Positions 34,751-43,977 of a DNA stretch of 60,513 nt are shown here, piece by piece. The DNA comes from JAZGAE01 sp036475545. Its GTDB lineage: Bacteria; Pseudomonadota; Alphaproteobacteria; DATDPM01. A program made the position numbers and the translations under genes. The stretch is taken from NCBI GenBank assembly GCA_036475545.1, contig JAZGAE010000036.1, positions 1 through 60,513 on the forward strand, read 5' to 3'. Under the pieces are notes generated by a model that saw only the letters and a list, made by a program, of their open reading frames with translations, was not told the origin of the DNA and searched no databases. Within the stretch, counting starts at the first letter, position 1. Every line of letters starts with the position of its first letter.

Positions 34751-37740
34751 CGCCCCGGCGCGCCGTCTTCACGATTCCCCCGGGCAAGCCCTTCGTCGAT
34801 GCGCTTGCCGCGGGCGTATTGGCGGGGGCCCTGGGAATCGACGCCGAGGACCCTCTCGCGCTCGCGCGCGCGACCATCCTGCTTCCCACCCGGCGCGCCT
34901 GCCGGGCGCTGGTCGAGGCGTTCCTGCGCCAGGGCGGGGGGCGGGCGATGCTGCTGCCGAGGGTCATGGCCCTGGGCGACATCGACGAGGACGAGCTCGA
35001 ACTCGGCGCCGGCGAGTCGCTCGGCGCCGCCGCACACGTGCCGCCCGCCATCCCCGAGCTTCGCCGGCAGCTTTTGCTGGCCGCGAGCGTCATGCGCTGG
35101 GCCGCGGAGCTTCGACAGGAACCGGTGCCGGCCGATCAGGCGGCCCGGCTCGCGCGCGAGCTGGCGCGGCTCCTCGATCGGGTGCAGACCGAACAGCTCT
35201 CCTTCGACCGCCTCGCCGATCTGGTCCCCGAGGACTACGCCGCGCACTGGCAGCTGACCCTCGATTTCCTGAAGATCCTCACCCGGGACTGGCCCGAAAT
35301 CCTGGCCGCGGAGGGCTGCATCGACCCCGCCCAGCGGCGCAACGAGCTCCTGGCGGCGCAGGCGAAGGCCTGGGAGGCGGATCCCCCCACCGATCCCGTG
35401 ATCGCCGCCGGCACCACCGGCAGCATCCCCGCCACCGCCGCCCTGCTAGAGCGGATCGTGCGGCTGCCGCGCGGCGCGCTGGTGCTTCCCGGGCTCGACC
35501 TCCGGCTCGACGAGGAGAGCTGGCAAGCCCTCGACGAAACGCACCCCCAGTTCGCCATGGCGCGGCTGCTCGAGCGGCTGGAGGTGCCGCGCGAGGCGGT
35601 CCGCGAGTGGGACGCTGGCGAGGTCGAGTCCGCCAGCCCCGCCCGCGCGGCGCTCGTCTCCGAGGCCTTGCGTCCCGCCGAGACCACCGACGCCTGGCGG
35701 TCCCGCGCGTCCCGCGCGCGCGGCTCCGCCCGGGGCGCGCTCGAGGGCGTGGTGCGCATCGACTGCCCGAGCCCGCGGGAGGAGGCGGGAGCGATCGCGC
35801 TCCTCATGCGCGAGGCGCTCGAGACCCCGGGCAAGCGCGCCGCCCTCGTGACCCCAGACCGGGGACTCGCGCGCCGGGTGGCGGCGGAGCTGCGCCGCTG
35901 GGGGATCGATGTGGACGATTCCGCCGGGACGCCGCTTTGCGACACGCCGCCCGGGTCGTATTTGCGGCTCACCGCCGCCCTGGTCGCGGAAGGCTGGGCG
36001 CCGCTGCCCCTGCTTTCGGCGCTCAAGCATCCATTGGCGGCCGGAGGGGCGCGGCCGGCTTCGTTCCGGGCGACGGTGCGGGCGCTGGAGCGCGCCGTGC
36101 TGCGCGGCCCCCGCCCGGGCGAGGGCCTTGCCGGGCTCCGCGCCGCGCTCAGGGCCAGCGGCGCGCTCGACGCGCGGCGCCGCAAGCGGCTGGAGGCCTG
36201 GCTGGAGCGCTTGCACGAGGCCGCGCGCCCCTTCACCGATCAGATGACGCGGGACCGCGCGGAGCTGGCGGAGCTCGTCCGCGCCCATGTCACCTTCGCC
36301 GAGGCGCTCGCCGCCAGCGCCGCGGACGAGGGACACGAGCGGTTGTGGGCCGGCGACGCCGGAGAGGCGGCGGCCGCCTTCGTCGCCAAGCTCCTTCAGG
36401 CCGCGGCGGGCTTCCCTTCCCTCCCCGGGGTCTCGTATCCGGGGCTCCTGGAGGCGGTGATGGCGGGCCGCGTCGTGCGTCCGCGCTACGGGCGCCACCC
36501 GCGGCTCTTCATCTGGGGTCCCCTGGAGGCCAGGCTCCAGCACGTCGATCTGATGATCCTGGGCGCGTTCAACGAGGGCACCTGGCCACCTGAATCCAGG
36601 GCGGACCCGTGGATGAGCCGGCCCATGCGCGCCGAGTTCGGCCTGCCCCTGCCGGAGCGGCGAATCGGGCTCAGCGCCCACGATTTCGCCCAGGCCTTCT
36701 CGGCGCCCGAGGTGGCGCTCACCCGCGCCACCCGGGTCGAGGGCAGCCCCACGGTCGAGTCGCGGTGGTTGCTCCGGCTCGAGAACCTTTTGCCTGAGGG
36801 CGGGAAGATCCCGCGGGGCGAGAGGTACCTGCACTGGCACGCCCAGCTCGACAAGCCGGCGCGGCTTCATCCCCTGGAGCCGCCGGCGCCCAAGCCGCCC
36901 GTCTCCGCCCGTCCCCGCAAGATCCGGGTCACCGAGGTCGAGACCCTTATCCGCGACCCCTACGCCGTCTACGCGCGCCGCGTGCTGGGCCTCGAGCCCC
37001 TGGACCCGATCGACGCCGATCCCGGCGCCGCCGAGAGGGGAAGCTTCATCCACCTCGCCCTCGAGCGCTTCGTGCAAGAATTCCCGGGCGATCTGCCCGA
37101 GGACGCGGTGGAACGGCTGCTGGCCCTGGGCCGCGAGGCCTTCGGCGACGCCCTCGCTAGGCCCGGGGTGCGCGCCTTCTGGTGGCCCAGGTTCGAGCGC
37201 GTCGCGCACTGGTTCATAGGCTACGAGCGCAAGCGCCGCGCCGAGGGCGTAACGCCGCTCGAGATCGAGGTGCGCGGGGAGCTCGAGCTTTCCGGGCCCG
37301 CGGGCCCGGTGGCGCTGGTGGCCAAGGCCGACCGCATCGACCGGCTTCCCGACTCGGGGCTCGCCATCCTGGACTACAAGACCGGCGCCGTGCCGAGCGG
37401 ACCGCAGGTGACGAGCGGCCTCGCCCCGCAACTGCCCTTGGAGGCGGCCATCGCCGCCGCCGGGGGCTTCGACGGCGTGCCTTCGGAGACCGTGGCGGAA
37501 CTCGCTTACGTGCGCCTTACCGGCCGCGGCGCGGGCGGAGAGGTGCGCGTGCTCGCCGACGACCCGACGCAAATGGCGGCCGAGGCCCTGGCCGGACTGG
37601 AACGGCTCATGGCCGCCTTCGACCGGCCGGCGACCCCCTATCGCTCGCGGCCCCGCCCCATGTTCGAGCGCCGCTTCGGCGAATACGACCATCTCGCCCG
37701 GGTCAAGGAGTGGTCGTCCGGCCTGGGAGAGGGCGAATGA
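34747..37740 (+). CDS. addB: Double-strand break repair protein AddB
   Basis: Nuclease and scaffold subunit of the AddAB helicase-nuclease that resects DNA ends and recognises Chi-like sites for RecA loading. It has 997 residues. Alphaproteobacterial AddB features are the start FTIPPGKPFVDALAAGVL, ILLPTRRACRALVEAF, and the helicase-like middle ending in GAFNEGTWPPESRADPWMSR. The C-terminal PD-(D/E)xK nuclease has GSFIHLALERF, LAILDYKTGAVPS and a downstream QLPLEAAIA. ATG 34747 overlaps murU by 4 nt, and the stop overlaps addA by 4 nt, so AddA and AddB are made in step. Confidence 0.94.
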   Translation: MTPRRAVFTIPPGKPFVDALAAGVLAGALGIDAEDPLALARATILLPTRRACRALVEAFLRQGGGRAMLLPRVMALGDIDEDELELGAGESLGAAAHVPPAIPELRRQLLLAASVMRWAAELRQEPVPADQAARLARELARLLDRVQTEQLSFDRLADLVPEDYAAHWQLTLDFLKILTRDWPEILAAEGCIDPAQRRNELLAAQAKAWEADPPTDPVIAAGTTGSIPATAALLERIVRLPRGALVLPGLDLRLDEESWQALDETHPQFAMARLLERLEVPREAVREWDAGEVESASPARAALVSEALRPAETTDAWRSRASRARGSARGALEGVVRIDCPSPREEAGAIALLMREALETPGKRAALVTPDRGLARRVAAELRRWGIDVDDSAGTPLCDTPPGSYLRLTAALVAEGWAPLPLLSALKHPLAAGGARPASFRATVRALERAVLRGPRPGEGLAGLRAALRASGALDARRRKRLEAWLERLHEAARPFTDQMTRDRAELAELVRAHVTFAEALAASAADEGHERLWAGDAGEAAAAFVAKLLQAAAGFPSLPGVSYPGLLEAVMAGRVVRPRYGRHPRLFIWGPLEARLQHVDLMILGAFNEGTWPPESRADPWMSRPMRAEFGLPLPERRIGLSAHDFAQAFSAPEVALTRATRVEGSPTVESRWLLRLENLLPEGGKIPRGERYLHWHAQLDKPARLHPLEPPAPKPPVSARPRKIRVTEVETLIRDPYAVYARRVLGLEPLDPIDADPGAAERGSFIHLALERFVQEFPGDLPEDAVERLLALGREAFGDALARPGVRAFWWPRFERVAHWFIGYERKRRAEGVTPLEIEVRGELELSGPAGPVALVAKADRIDRLPDSGLAILDYKTGAVPSGPQVTSGLAPQLPLEAAIAAAGGFDGVPSETVAELAYVRLTGRGAGGEVRVLADDPTQMAAEALAGLERLMAAFDRPATPYRSRPRPMFERRFGEYDHLARVKEWSSGLGEGE

Positions 37741-40700
37741 CGGCGGCCGCCGCGGACCTGCGCCGCGCGGTGGAGGCCAACCAGCGCGCCGCCGCCGATC
37801 CCTCCACCTCGGTCTGGGTGGCGGCCAACGCAGGCTCGGGCAAGACCCGCGTGCTGGTGGACCGGGTCGTGCGCCTGATGCTGGAGGGTACGCCGCCCGC
37901 GAGAATCCTGTGCCTCACCTTCACCCGGGCGGCGGCGGCGGAGATGGAGGGCCGTCTCTACAAGCACCTGGGGAAATGGGCGGTCGTGCCCGACAACGAG
38001 CTCAAGAAGGAGTTGCGCCACCTCGTGGGCCGCCCGGTCGCCGCCGACGAGCTGGCCCCCGCCCGCCGGCTCTTCGCCCGGGCCCTGGATACTCCGGGGG
38101 GCCTCAAGATCCAGACCATCCACGCCTTCTGCGAATCCCTCATCGGGCGGTTCCCGCTCGAGGCCGGCGTCGCCCCCCATTTCGCGGTCATGGACGAACG
38201 GACCGCGGCGGAACTGCTGGAGGACGCCCGCGACCGCGTCTTCGTCGAGTGCCAGGCGGGCCGGAACCCCAGCCTCGCCGCGGCGCTCAATGAGGTCGTC
38301 GGGCTCGTCGACGAGGCCGCGTTCGCCGAGGTGATGCGCGACGTCGGCGGCAAGCGCGGGCGGTTCCGCCAGATGCGCGACGGCGCCGGCGGCGTCGAGG
38401 GCCTGATCGGGGCGATCCGCGCCGCTCTCGGGCTCGACGAGGGCCAGACGGCCGCCTCGGTGGTCGCGGACGCCTGCGAGAACAGCGCATTCGACGCGCA
38501 AGCGCTGCGGCGCGCCTGCGCCGCTCTCGATCTAGGCACGGACAAGGACAGGGCCCGGGCCGCGCGGATGCGCGCCTGGCTCGACCGCCCCAAGGCTCGG
38601 GCGGACGGCTTCGATACGTACAAGGCCGTGTTTCTCACCGCCAAGGACGAGCCCCGCGCCGAGACCGGCCTGATCACCAAGGCGGCGCGGCAGGCGGACG
38701 GCGAGGCGGCGGCGGCCCTGCTCGAGGAGCAGGCGCGCGTTCACCGCGTCATCGAGCGGCTCAAGGCGGTCGCCGTGGCCGAGTCCACCGCCGCGCTCGT
38801 CCGCCTCGCCCAGGCGGTCCTCGACGCCTACGAGGCGCGCAAGGCGGCCCGCGCGCTGCTCGACTACGACGACCTCATCCTCAAGGCCCAGGCCCTTTTG
38901 GACGCCGGTGGCGGGGCCTCCTGGGTCCTGTTCAAGCTCGACGGCGGCATCGACCACATCCTCATCGACGAGGCCCAGGATACGAGCCCCGAGCAATGGG
39001 AGGTGGTCGCAGCCCTCGCCGACGAGTTCTTCGCCGGCCTCGGGGCGCGGCACGAGGGCCTGGGCCCGCGCACCGTGTTCGCCGTGGGCGACGAGAAACA
39101 GTCGATCTACAGCTTCCAGGGGGTCGATCCCGAGGCGTTCGAGCGGATGCGCGCCTATTTCAGCCGGCGCGTGGCCGAGGCGGGCGAAGCCTGGCGCGAC
39201 GTCGACATGGAGCTTTCCTTCCGCTCGGCCCCCAGCGTCCTCGAGGCCGTCGACCTGGTCTTCGCGCGGGAGCTGGCACGCGACGGCGTCACCGCCGCGA
39301 ACCGGGAGATACGCCATGATACGGACCGCGCGGGCCACGCCGGGCTCGTCGAGCTGTGGCCGACCGTAACGCCGAGGGAGCGAAGCGAGCCTCAGCCGTG
39401 GGACGCGCCGCTCGACCAGCTTCCGGTGGACAGCCCGGCGGCGCGCCTGGCCGAGCGCATCGCCGGCCAGATTCAGCGCTGGATGGAGAAGGGGGAGATC
39501 CTGGAGTCCCAGGGCCGGCCGATGCGGCCCGGCGACGTCATGATCCTGGTGCGCCGGCGCGACGCCTTCTTCGACGAGATGGTGCGCTGCCTCAAACACC
39601 GTGGCGTGTCGGTGGCCGGCACCGACCGCATGATCTTGACCGAGCAGATGGCGGTGATGGACCTCGCGGCGATCGGCGAGTTTCTCCTGCTCCCCGAGGA
39701 CGACCTCACGCTTGCCGTGGTGCTGAAGGGGCCGCTCTTCGGCTTCGACGACGATGACCTGTTCGAGTTGGCCCATGACCGCCCGCGCAAGGAAAGACTA
39801 TGGAGCGCGCTCAAGCGCCGGCGCCGTGATCGGCCGCTCTTCAACGAGGCCTACGGGCGGCTTCTTGGCCTGTTGGCCAAGGCGGACACCATGCCGCCCT
39901 TCGATCTGTTCGCCGAGCTCCTGGGCCGCGGCCGCGGCCGCGAACGCCTGCTCGCCCGGCTTGGCCCCGACGCCGGCGATCCCATCGACGAGTTCCTGTC
40001 GCTGACGCTTGAGTACGGGCGGGCCCACGCGCCGTCGCTGCAGGGATTTCTCCACTGGCTGGGGGCGGCCCCAACCGAGGTCAAGCGCGACCTGGAGCGG
40101 GGGCGCGACGAGGTGCGCGTGATGACCGTCCACGGGGCCAAGGGGCTCGAGGCCGACGTGGTGTTCCTGCCCGACACCTGCACGGTCCCGGATTACAGGC
40201 ACGACGAACGGCTCCTGTGGGTTGCCGGCGGCGGATCGCGGATCATGCTGTGGTCGGTGCCGAGCGGCAACGACGAGGAAGTCTGCGGCGCGGCGCGCGC
40301 GAAGGCCCGGCTGCGGCGGCAGCAGGAGTACCGCCGGCTGCTCTATGTGGCGATGACGCGGGCGCGCGACCGTCTCTACGTTTGCGGCTGGGAGCGGAGC
40401 CGAGGCCGCCAGGAAGGCTGCTGGTACGACCTGATCGCGGACGCGATCCGCGATCGCGCGGACGAGGTGCCGCTCGAATTCGGAGAAACGGGCTGGCGGC
40501 TCGCCAACCCGCAGAGGGTGGACCCCGAGGGCCGGCCCGGTTCCGAGGGCGGGGCCGCGCCGCGCCGACTGCCGCCCTGGGCGCGCGCGACGCCGACGCC
40601 GGAGCCGGCCCCGCCGAAGCCGCTGGCGCCGTCCCGTCCCCGCGACGAGGAGCCGCCGGCGATCTCGCCCTTGGCCACGGGCACCGGTGCGCGGGAGACG

Positions 40701-41192
40701 CGGCTGCTGCGCGGCCAGCTCGTGCACAGCCTGCTTCAGTTCCTGCCCGGTCTGCCGCCCGTGGCGCGGGATGCGGCCTGCCGCCGGTACCTGTCGCGGC
40801 CCCTCCATGGGCTCGATGCGCGCGCCCAGGACGCGATCGCCCGCGAGACCCTCGCGATCCTCGAGGACCCGGCGTTTTCGGCCCTGTTCGGGCCGGGCTC
40901 GAAGGCCGAAGTGCCGCTCGCCGGGCTCGCCGGGGGCGTCGCGGTCTCGGGGCAGGTGGACCGGCTCCTGGTCGGTGAAGACGGCGTCCAGGTGATCGAC
41001 TACAAGACCAACCGGCCGGTGCCCGAAGCCCCCGAGGCGGTGCCGACGGTCTATCTCAAGCAGATGGCCGCCTACCGGGCGGTCCTTGCCACCATCTATC
41101 CGAGGCGGCCCGTGACATGCGCGCTGTTGTGGACTCACGGGCCGCGGCTGATGCCGCTCGCGGACGAGCTTCTCGACCGTTACGCGCCTTGA
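37737..41192 (+). CDS. addA: Double-strand break repair helicase AddA
   Basis: UvrD-type 3'-5' helicase plus nuclease subunit of AddAB, 1151 residues. Helicase motifs in order are Walker A ANAGSGKTRVLVDRV, motif Ia LCLTFTRAAAAEM, motif II ILIDEAQDTSPEQW, motif III VGDEKQSIYSFQG, motif V VMTVHGAKGLEADVVF and motif VI LLYVAMTRARDRLYV. The C-terminal nuclease shows GQLVHSLLQFLP, then VSGQVDRLLV, VIDYKTNRPVP and YLKQMAAYRAVL. All are intact. The gene overlaps addB by 4 nt and is followed 117 nt later by trxA, the order typical of Alphaproteobacteria. Confidence 0.96.
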   Translation: MTAAAADLRRAVEANQRAAADPSTSVWVAANAGSGKTRVLVDRVVRLMLEGTPPARILCLTFTRAAAAEMEGRLYKHLGKWAVVPDNELKKELRHLVGRPVAADELAPARRLFARALDTPGGLKIQTIHAFCESLIGRFPLEAGVAPHFAVMDERTAAELLEDARDRVFVECQAGRNPSLAAALNEVVGLVDEAAFAEVMRDVGGKRGRFRQMRDGAGGVEGLIGAIRAALGLDEGQTAASVVADACENSAFDAQALRRACAALDLGTDKDRARAARMRAWLDRPKARADGFDTYKAVFLTAKDEPRAETGLITKAARQADGEAAAALLEEQARVHRVIERLKAVAVAESTAALVRLAQAVLDAYEARKAARALLDYDDLILKAQALLDAGGGASWVLFKLDGGIDHILIDEAQDTSPEQWEVVAALADEFFAGLGARHEGLGPRTVFAVGDEKQSIYSFQGVDPEAFERMRAYFSRRVAEAGEAWRDVDMELSFRSAPSVLEAVDLVFARELARDGVTAANREIRHDTDRAGHAGLVELWPTVTPRERSEPQPWDAPLDQLPVDSPAARLAERIAGQIQRWMEKGEILESQGRPMRPGDVMILVRRRDAFFDEMVRCLKHRGVSVAGTDRMILTEQMAVMDLAAIGEFLLLPEDDLTLAVVLKGPLFGFDDDDLFELAHDRPRKERLWSALKRRRRDRPLFNEAYGRLLGLLAKADTMPPFDLFAELLGRGRGRERLLARLGPDAGDPIDEFLSLTLEYGRAHAPSLQGFLHWLGAAPTEVKRDLERGRDEVRVMTVHGAKGLEADVVFLPDTCTVPDYRHDERLLWVAGGGSRIMLWSVPSGNDEEVCGAARAKARLRRQQEYRRLLYVAMTRARDRLYVCGWERSRGRQEGCWYDLIADAIRDRADEVPLEFGETGWRLANPQRVDPEGRPGSEGGAAPRRLPPWARATPTPEPAPPKPLAPSRPRDEEPPAISPLATGTGARETRLLRGQLVHSLLQFLPGLPPVARDAACRRYLSRPLHGLDARAQDAIARETLAILEDPAFSALFGPGSKAEVPLAGLAGGVAVSGQVDRLLVGEDGVQVIDYKTNRPVPEAPEAVPTVYLKQMAAYRAVLATIYPRRPVTCALLWTHGPRLMPLADELLDRYAP

Positions 41193-41309
41193 CGGGGCAC
41201 TGGCCGGTCCCTAGATTCAGGCGAGCGTTGGCGGCGGGAAATCGCGCGGGAAGACCGCCTCGCGGCCCTAGGGAGGCCCCCCCGCAACGCCTGAGCCTTG
41301 GGGAGCATA

Positions 41310-41630
41310 ATGACGCCGACACATGTCACGGACGAGACGTTCGAGGCGGAGGTCCTCAAGGCGAAGGGCCCCGTTCTCGTCGACTTCTGGGCGGAATGGT
41401 GCGCCCCCTGCCTGCAGATCGCGCCGATCCTCGAGGAGATCGCCAGGGAGTTGAACGGCAAGATCAAGGTGGCGAAGGTGAACATCGACCACAGCCCCGC
41501 GACGCCCACCAAATACGGCGTGCGCGGCATCCCTACGCTGATAGTGTTCAAGGACGGCCAGGTCGCCGCCACCAAGGTCGGAAGCCTCCCCCGGAGCAAG
41601 CTCTACGCATGGGTCGAATCGATCCTGTGA
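41310..41630 (+). CDS. trxA: Thioredoxin
   Basis: Small cytosolic dithiol reductant, 106 residues. The active site reads WAEWCAPC, with Ala in place of the usual Gly of WCGPC; this should change redox potential only modestly. The cis-Pro loop GIPTLIVFKDG is intact. ATG 41310 has GGGGAG 5 nt upstream; an in-frame start at 41298 would add four residues. A hairpin followed by a T-run lies about 27 nt after the stop. Placement after addA matches the principal trxA locus of this class. Confidence 0.92.
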   Translation: MTPTHVTDETFEAEVLKAKGPVLVDFWAEWCAPCLQIAPILEEIARELNGKIKVAKVNIDHSPATPTKYGVRGIPTLIVFKDGQVAATKVGSLPRSKLYAWVESIL

Positions 41631-41656
41631 CGGCGCCCGGCCCGCGCCAAGGTGGA

Positions 41657-41680
41657 CCCCCGCCCCCGGGCGGGTTTTTC
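41657..41680 (+). terminator. Rho-independent terminator after trxA
   Basis: A GC stem, CCCGCC against GGGCGGG with a CCC loop, is followed by TTTTTC. It lies about 27 nt downstream of the trxA stop and before the convergent folC gene, ending the rightward chv-to-trxA block. Confidence 0.85.
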
Positions 41681-41732
41681 ATGCCCTAGAGATCAGGCCC
41701 CGGTGACAGGGAGTAGCGCCGTGCGCGCACCC

Positions 41733-43064
41733 CTACCGGTTCTTGGCCAGCACCTTGCCGACCAGGTAAAGCGAGCCGCAGATCAGAATGCGCGCCGGCC
41801 CGGGCGAGTCCTCGGCGATGGCCGCAATCGCCTCGTCGAAGCTTGCCGCGGGCTCGGCGGAAAGCCCCGCGCGGCGGGCGACCTCGGCCGCCTCGTCGGC
41901 TGACAGGCTTGCCTGTTCGCCGGCGATGGCGATGGTGCGCACGGAACTCACGAGAGGCGCCAGCGGCTTCAAGAAGCCGACGCCGTCCTTGGAGGCCAGG
42001 ATGCCGAACACCAGATGCAGCGGCCGGTCGCGCCAGCCGCCCGCGATCGCGGCCAGCGCGGATCCTGCCGCCGGATTGTGGCCTCCGTCCAGCCACACTT
42101 CCCAGCCGCCGCCGCCGAGACCGAGAAGCCCGTCGATCGGGGTGCCCCGGGTCAGCCGCTGCATCCGGCCCGGCCACTCGACCGCACGCAGCCCCTCCCG
42201 GATCGCGGCCTCGCCGACCCGGAAACCGGAAAGCTCTTCGAGACACGCGATGGCGAGGCCGGCGTTGTCCACCTGATGGGCCCCGGCGAGTGACGGGGCA
42301 GGGAGCTCCAGCGCCCGGGCCGCTCCTCGCCAGACCATGCCGCCGTCCACGGCCTCGGCCCACCAGTCCGCGCCGTGACGGACCAGCGGCGCGCCGATCG
42401 CCTCCGCCCGCGCCGCGATGGCTTCCGCAGCCTCAGGGTGCTGGGGCCCGATCACCGCCGGGACTCCGGGCTTGAGGATGCCCGCCTTCTCGCCCGCGAT
42501 CTCACTCAAGGTTTCGCCCAGGAACTGGACGTGATCGACGGAGACGGGGGTGATGGCGGTAATGAGCGGGCGCGCCACCATATTGGTGGCATCCAGCCTT
42601 CCGCCGAGCCCGGTCTCGATGAGCACGATGTCGGCCGGCGTCCTCGAGAAAGCGAGGAAGGCCGCGGCGGTGGTGATCTCGAAGAAGGTTATGGGCGCGC
42701 CTTCGTTCGCCGCCTCGCACTCCTCTAAGACCGCGATGAGCTCCCCGTCGCCGATGAGGCGGCCCGCGACCCGATAGCGTTCGTTGACGCGCACCAGGTG
42801 CGGCGAGGTATAGCCATGCACCCGGTAGCCGGCCGCCTCGAAGAAGGCGCGCAGGAAGGCGATCACCGAGCCTTTGCCGTTGGTCCCCGCCACGTGGATC
42901 ACCGGCGGAAGCCGCGCCTCGGGATTGCCCAGGGCGGCGAGCAGACGCTCGATCCTCTCGAGCGACAGGTCGATGATCTTGGGGTGCAGCCCCCACAGCC
43001 GCTGCAGCAGCGACTCAGTCTTTTCGGGGGCGATCTTCTCCGCCAGGCTGGCTTGTGCGGTCAT
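41733..43064 (-). CDS. folC: Bifunctional folylpolyglutamate / dihydrofolate synthase
   Basis: Adds glutamate to dihydropteroate and to reduced folates; cytosolic. It has 443 residues with Mur-ligase-type folds. ATP loop VIHVAGTNGKGSVIAFL, folate loop GYTSPHLVRVNERY, LIETGLGGRLDATN, and C-terminal VWLDGGHNPAAG and VFGILASKD. ATG 43064 is the only plausible start and places the first 50 nt inside the end of accD, a longer overlap than the 1-4 nt seen elsewhere here. Last gene of the pyrF-trp-accD block, convergent with trxA. Confidence 0.95.
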   Translation of the reverse strand: MTAQASLAEKIAPEKTESLLQRLWGLHPKIIDLSLERIERLLAALGNPEARLPPVIHVAGTNGKGSVIAFLRAFFEAAGYRVHGYTSPHLVRVNERYRVAGRLIGDGELIAVLEECEAANEGAPITFFEITTAAAFLAFSRTPADIVLIETGLGGRLDATNMVARPLITAITPVSVDHVQFLGETLSEIAGEKAGILKPGVPAVIGPQHPEAAEAIAARAEAIGAPLVRHGADWWAEAVDGGMVWRGAARALELPAPSLAGAHQVDNAGLAIACLEELSGFRVGEAAIREGLRAVEWPGRMQRLTRGTPIDGLLGLGGGGWEVWLDGGHNPAAGSALAAIAGGWRDRPLHLVFGILASKDGVGFLKPLAPLVSSVRTIAIAGEQASLSADEAAEVARRAGLSAEPAASFDEAIAAIAEDSPGPARILICGSLYLVGKVLAKNR

Positions 43065-43977
43065 AGCGTGCTGTGCTCGTCGGTATTTCCAATCCTGGTC
43101 GCGGCAGGGTCACCACGTCCCCCGCCGGGGCCGGGTTCTTGAGCAGGCTCAAGATGCGAATCAACGTGTCCTTCAGGTCGCGCCGGTGGACGACCATGTC
43201 GACCATCCCGTGTTCCAAAAGGTACTCGGCCCGTTGGAACCCCTCGGGCAGCCTTTCCCCGATGGTCTCCTCGATCACGCGGGAGCCGGCGAAGCAGATC
43301 ACCGCCCCCGGCTCGGCCACGGCGATGTCGCCGAGCATGGCGAACGAGGCCGAAACCCCGCCACTGGTGGGGTCCGTCAGCACCACGACATAGGGAAGGC
43401 CCGCGTCCTTGACCTCGTTGACGGCGATCGTGGTGCGGGGCAATTGCATGAGCGAGAGGGCGCCTTCCTGCATGCGCGCGCCCCCCGAGGCCGGGATCGC
43501 GATGAGCGGCGCGTCTTGCAAGACCGCGAGCCGGGCGGCGGCCAGGAACGCCTCGCCCACGGCCACCCCCATCGAGCCGCCCAGGAAGGCGAAATCGAAC
43601 GCCACTGCCACCACGGGCATGCCGCCCATGTTGCCATGAGCAACGAGAACGGCGTCCCGCCCCCCGGTGTTGCGATGGGCCTCCTTGAGCCGCTCGGTGT
43701 ACCGCCTGAGATCCCGGAATTTGAGGGGGTCGACGGCCACCTTGGGCAGCTCGATGGTCTGGTACTTGCCGTCGTCGAACAACAGCGCGCACCGCCGTTC
43801 GGCGTCGAGCCGCATGTGATGGTCGCAGTGCGGGCAGACGTTCAGGTTCGCATCGAGGTCGCGGCGAAAGATCATCTGCGCGCATTTGGGGCACTTTTCC
43901 CATAGGTTCTCGGGCACCTCCTTCTTGGCGACGAGGGCCCGGAGCTTGGGACGCACGAGTTTGGTGAGCCAGTTCAC
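43015..43977 (-). CDS. accD: Acetyl-CoA carboxylase carboxyltransferase subunit beta
   Basis: Beta half of the carboxyltransferase that makes malonyl-CoA for fatty-acid synthesis. It has 320 residues. The N-terminal C4 zinc ribbon (CPKCAQ and CPHCDHHM) starts near residue 28 and is followed by the crotonase-like core: FAFLGGSMGVAVGEAF, PASGGARMQEGALSLMQ, TDPTSGGVSASFAMLGD and EPGAVICFAGSRVIEET. GTG 43977 overlaps the trpA stop (GTGA). The C-terminal tail overlaps folC by 50 nt and looks non-conserved. Confidence 0.95.
   Translation of the reverse strand: MNWLTKLVRPKLRALVAKKEVPENLWEKCPKCAQMIFRRDLDANLNVCPHCDHHMRLDAERRCALLFDDGKYQTIELPKVAVDPLKFRDLRRYTERLKEAHRNTGGRDAVLVAHGNMGGMPVVAVAFDFAFLGGSMGVAVGEAFLAAARLAVLQDAPLIAIPASGGARMQEGALSLMQLPRTTIAVNEVKDAGLPYVVVLTDPTSGGVSASFAMLGDIAVAEPGAVICFAGSRVIEETIGERLPEGFQRAEYLLEHGMVDMVVHRRDLKDTLIRILSLLKNPAPAGDVVTLPRPGLEIPTSTARYDRTSQPGGEDRPRKD

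Noticed and set aside
34354..37740. Single 1128-codon ORF beginning within murU
   Set aside because: The first 130 or so codons are a shadow frame of murU; the conserved AddB start is the ATG at 34747, overlapping the murU stop.
41390..41415. WCAPC active site as evidence of a specialised thioredoxin
   Set aside because: Gly to Ala at this position is a mild, recurrent variant; the cis-Pro loop, length and addA-trxA context all point to ordinary TrxA.
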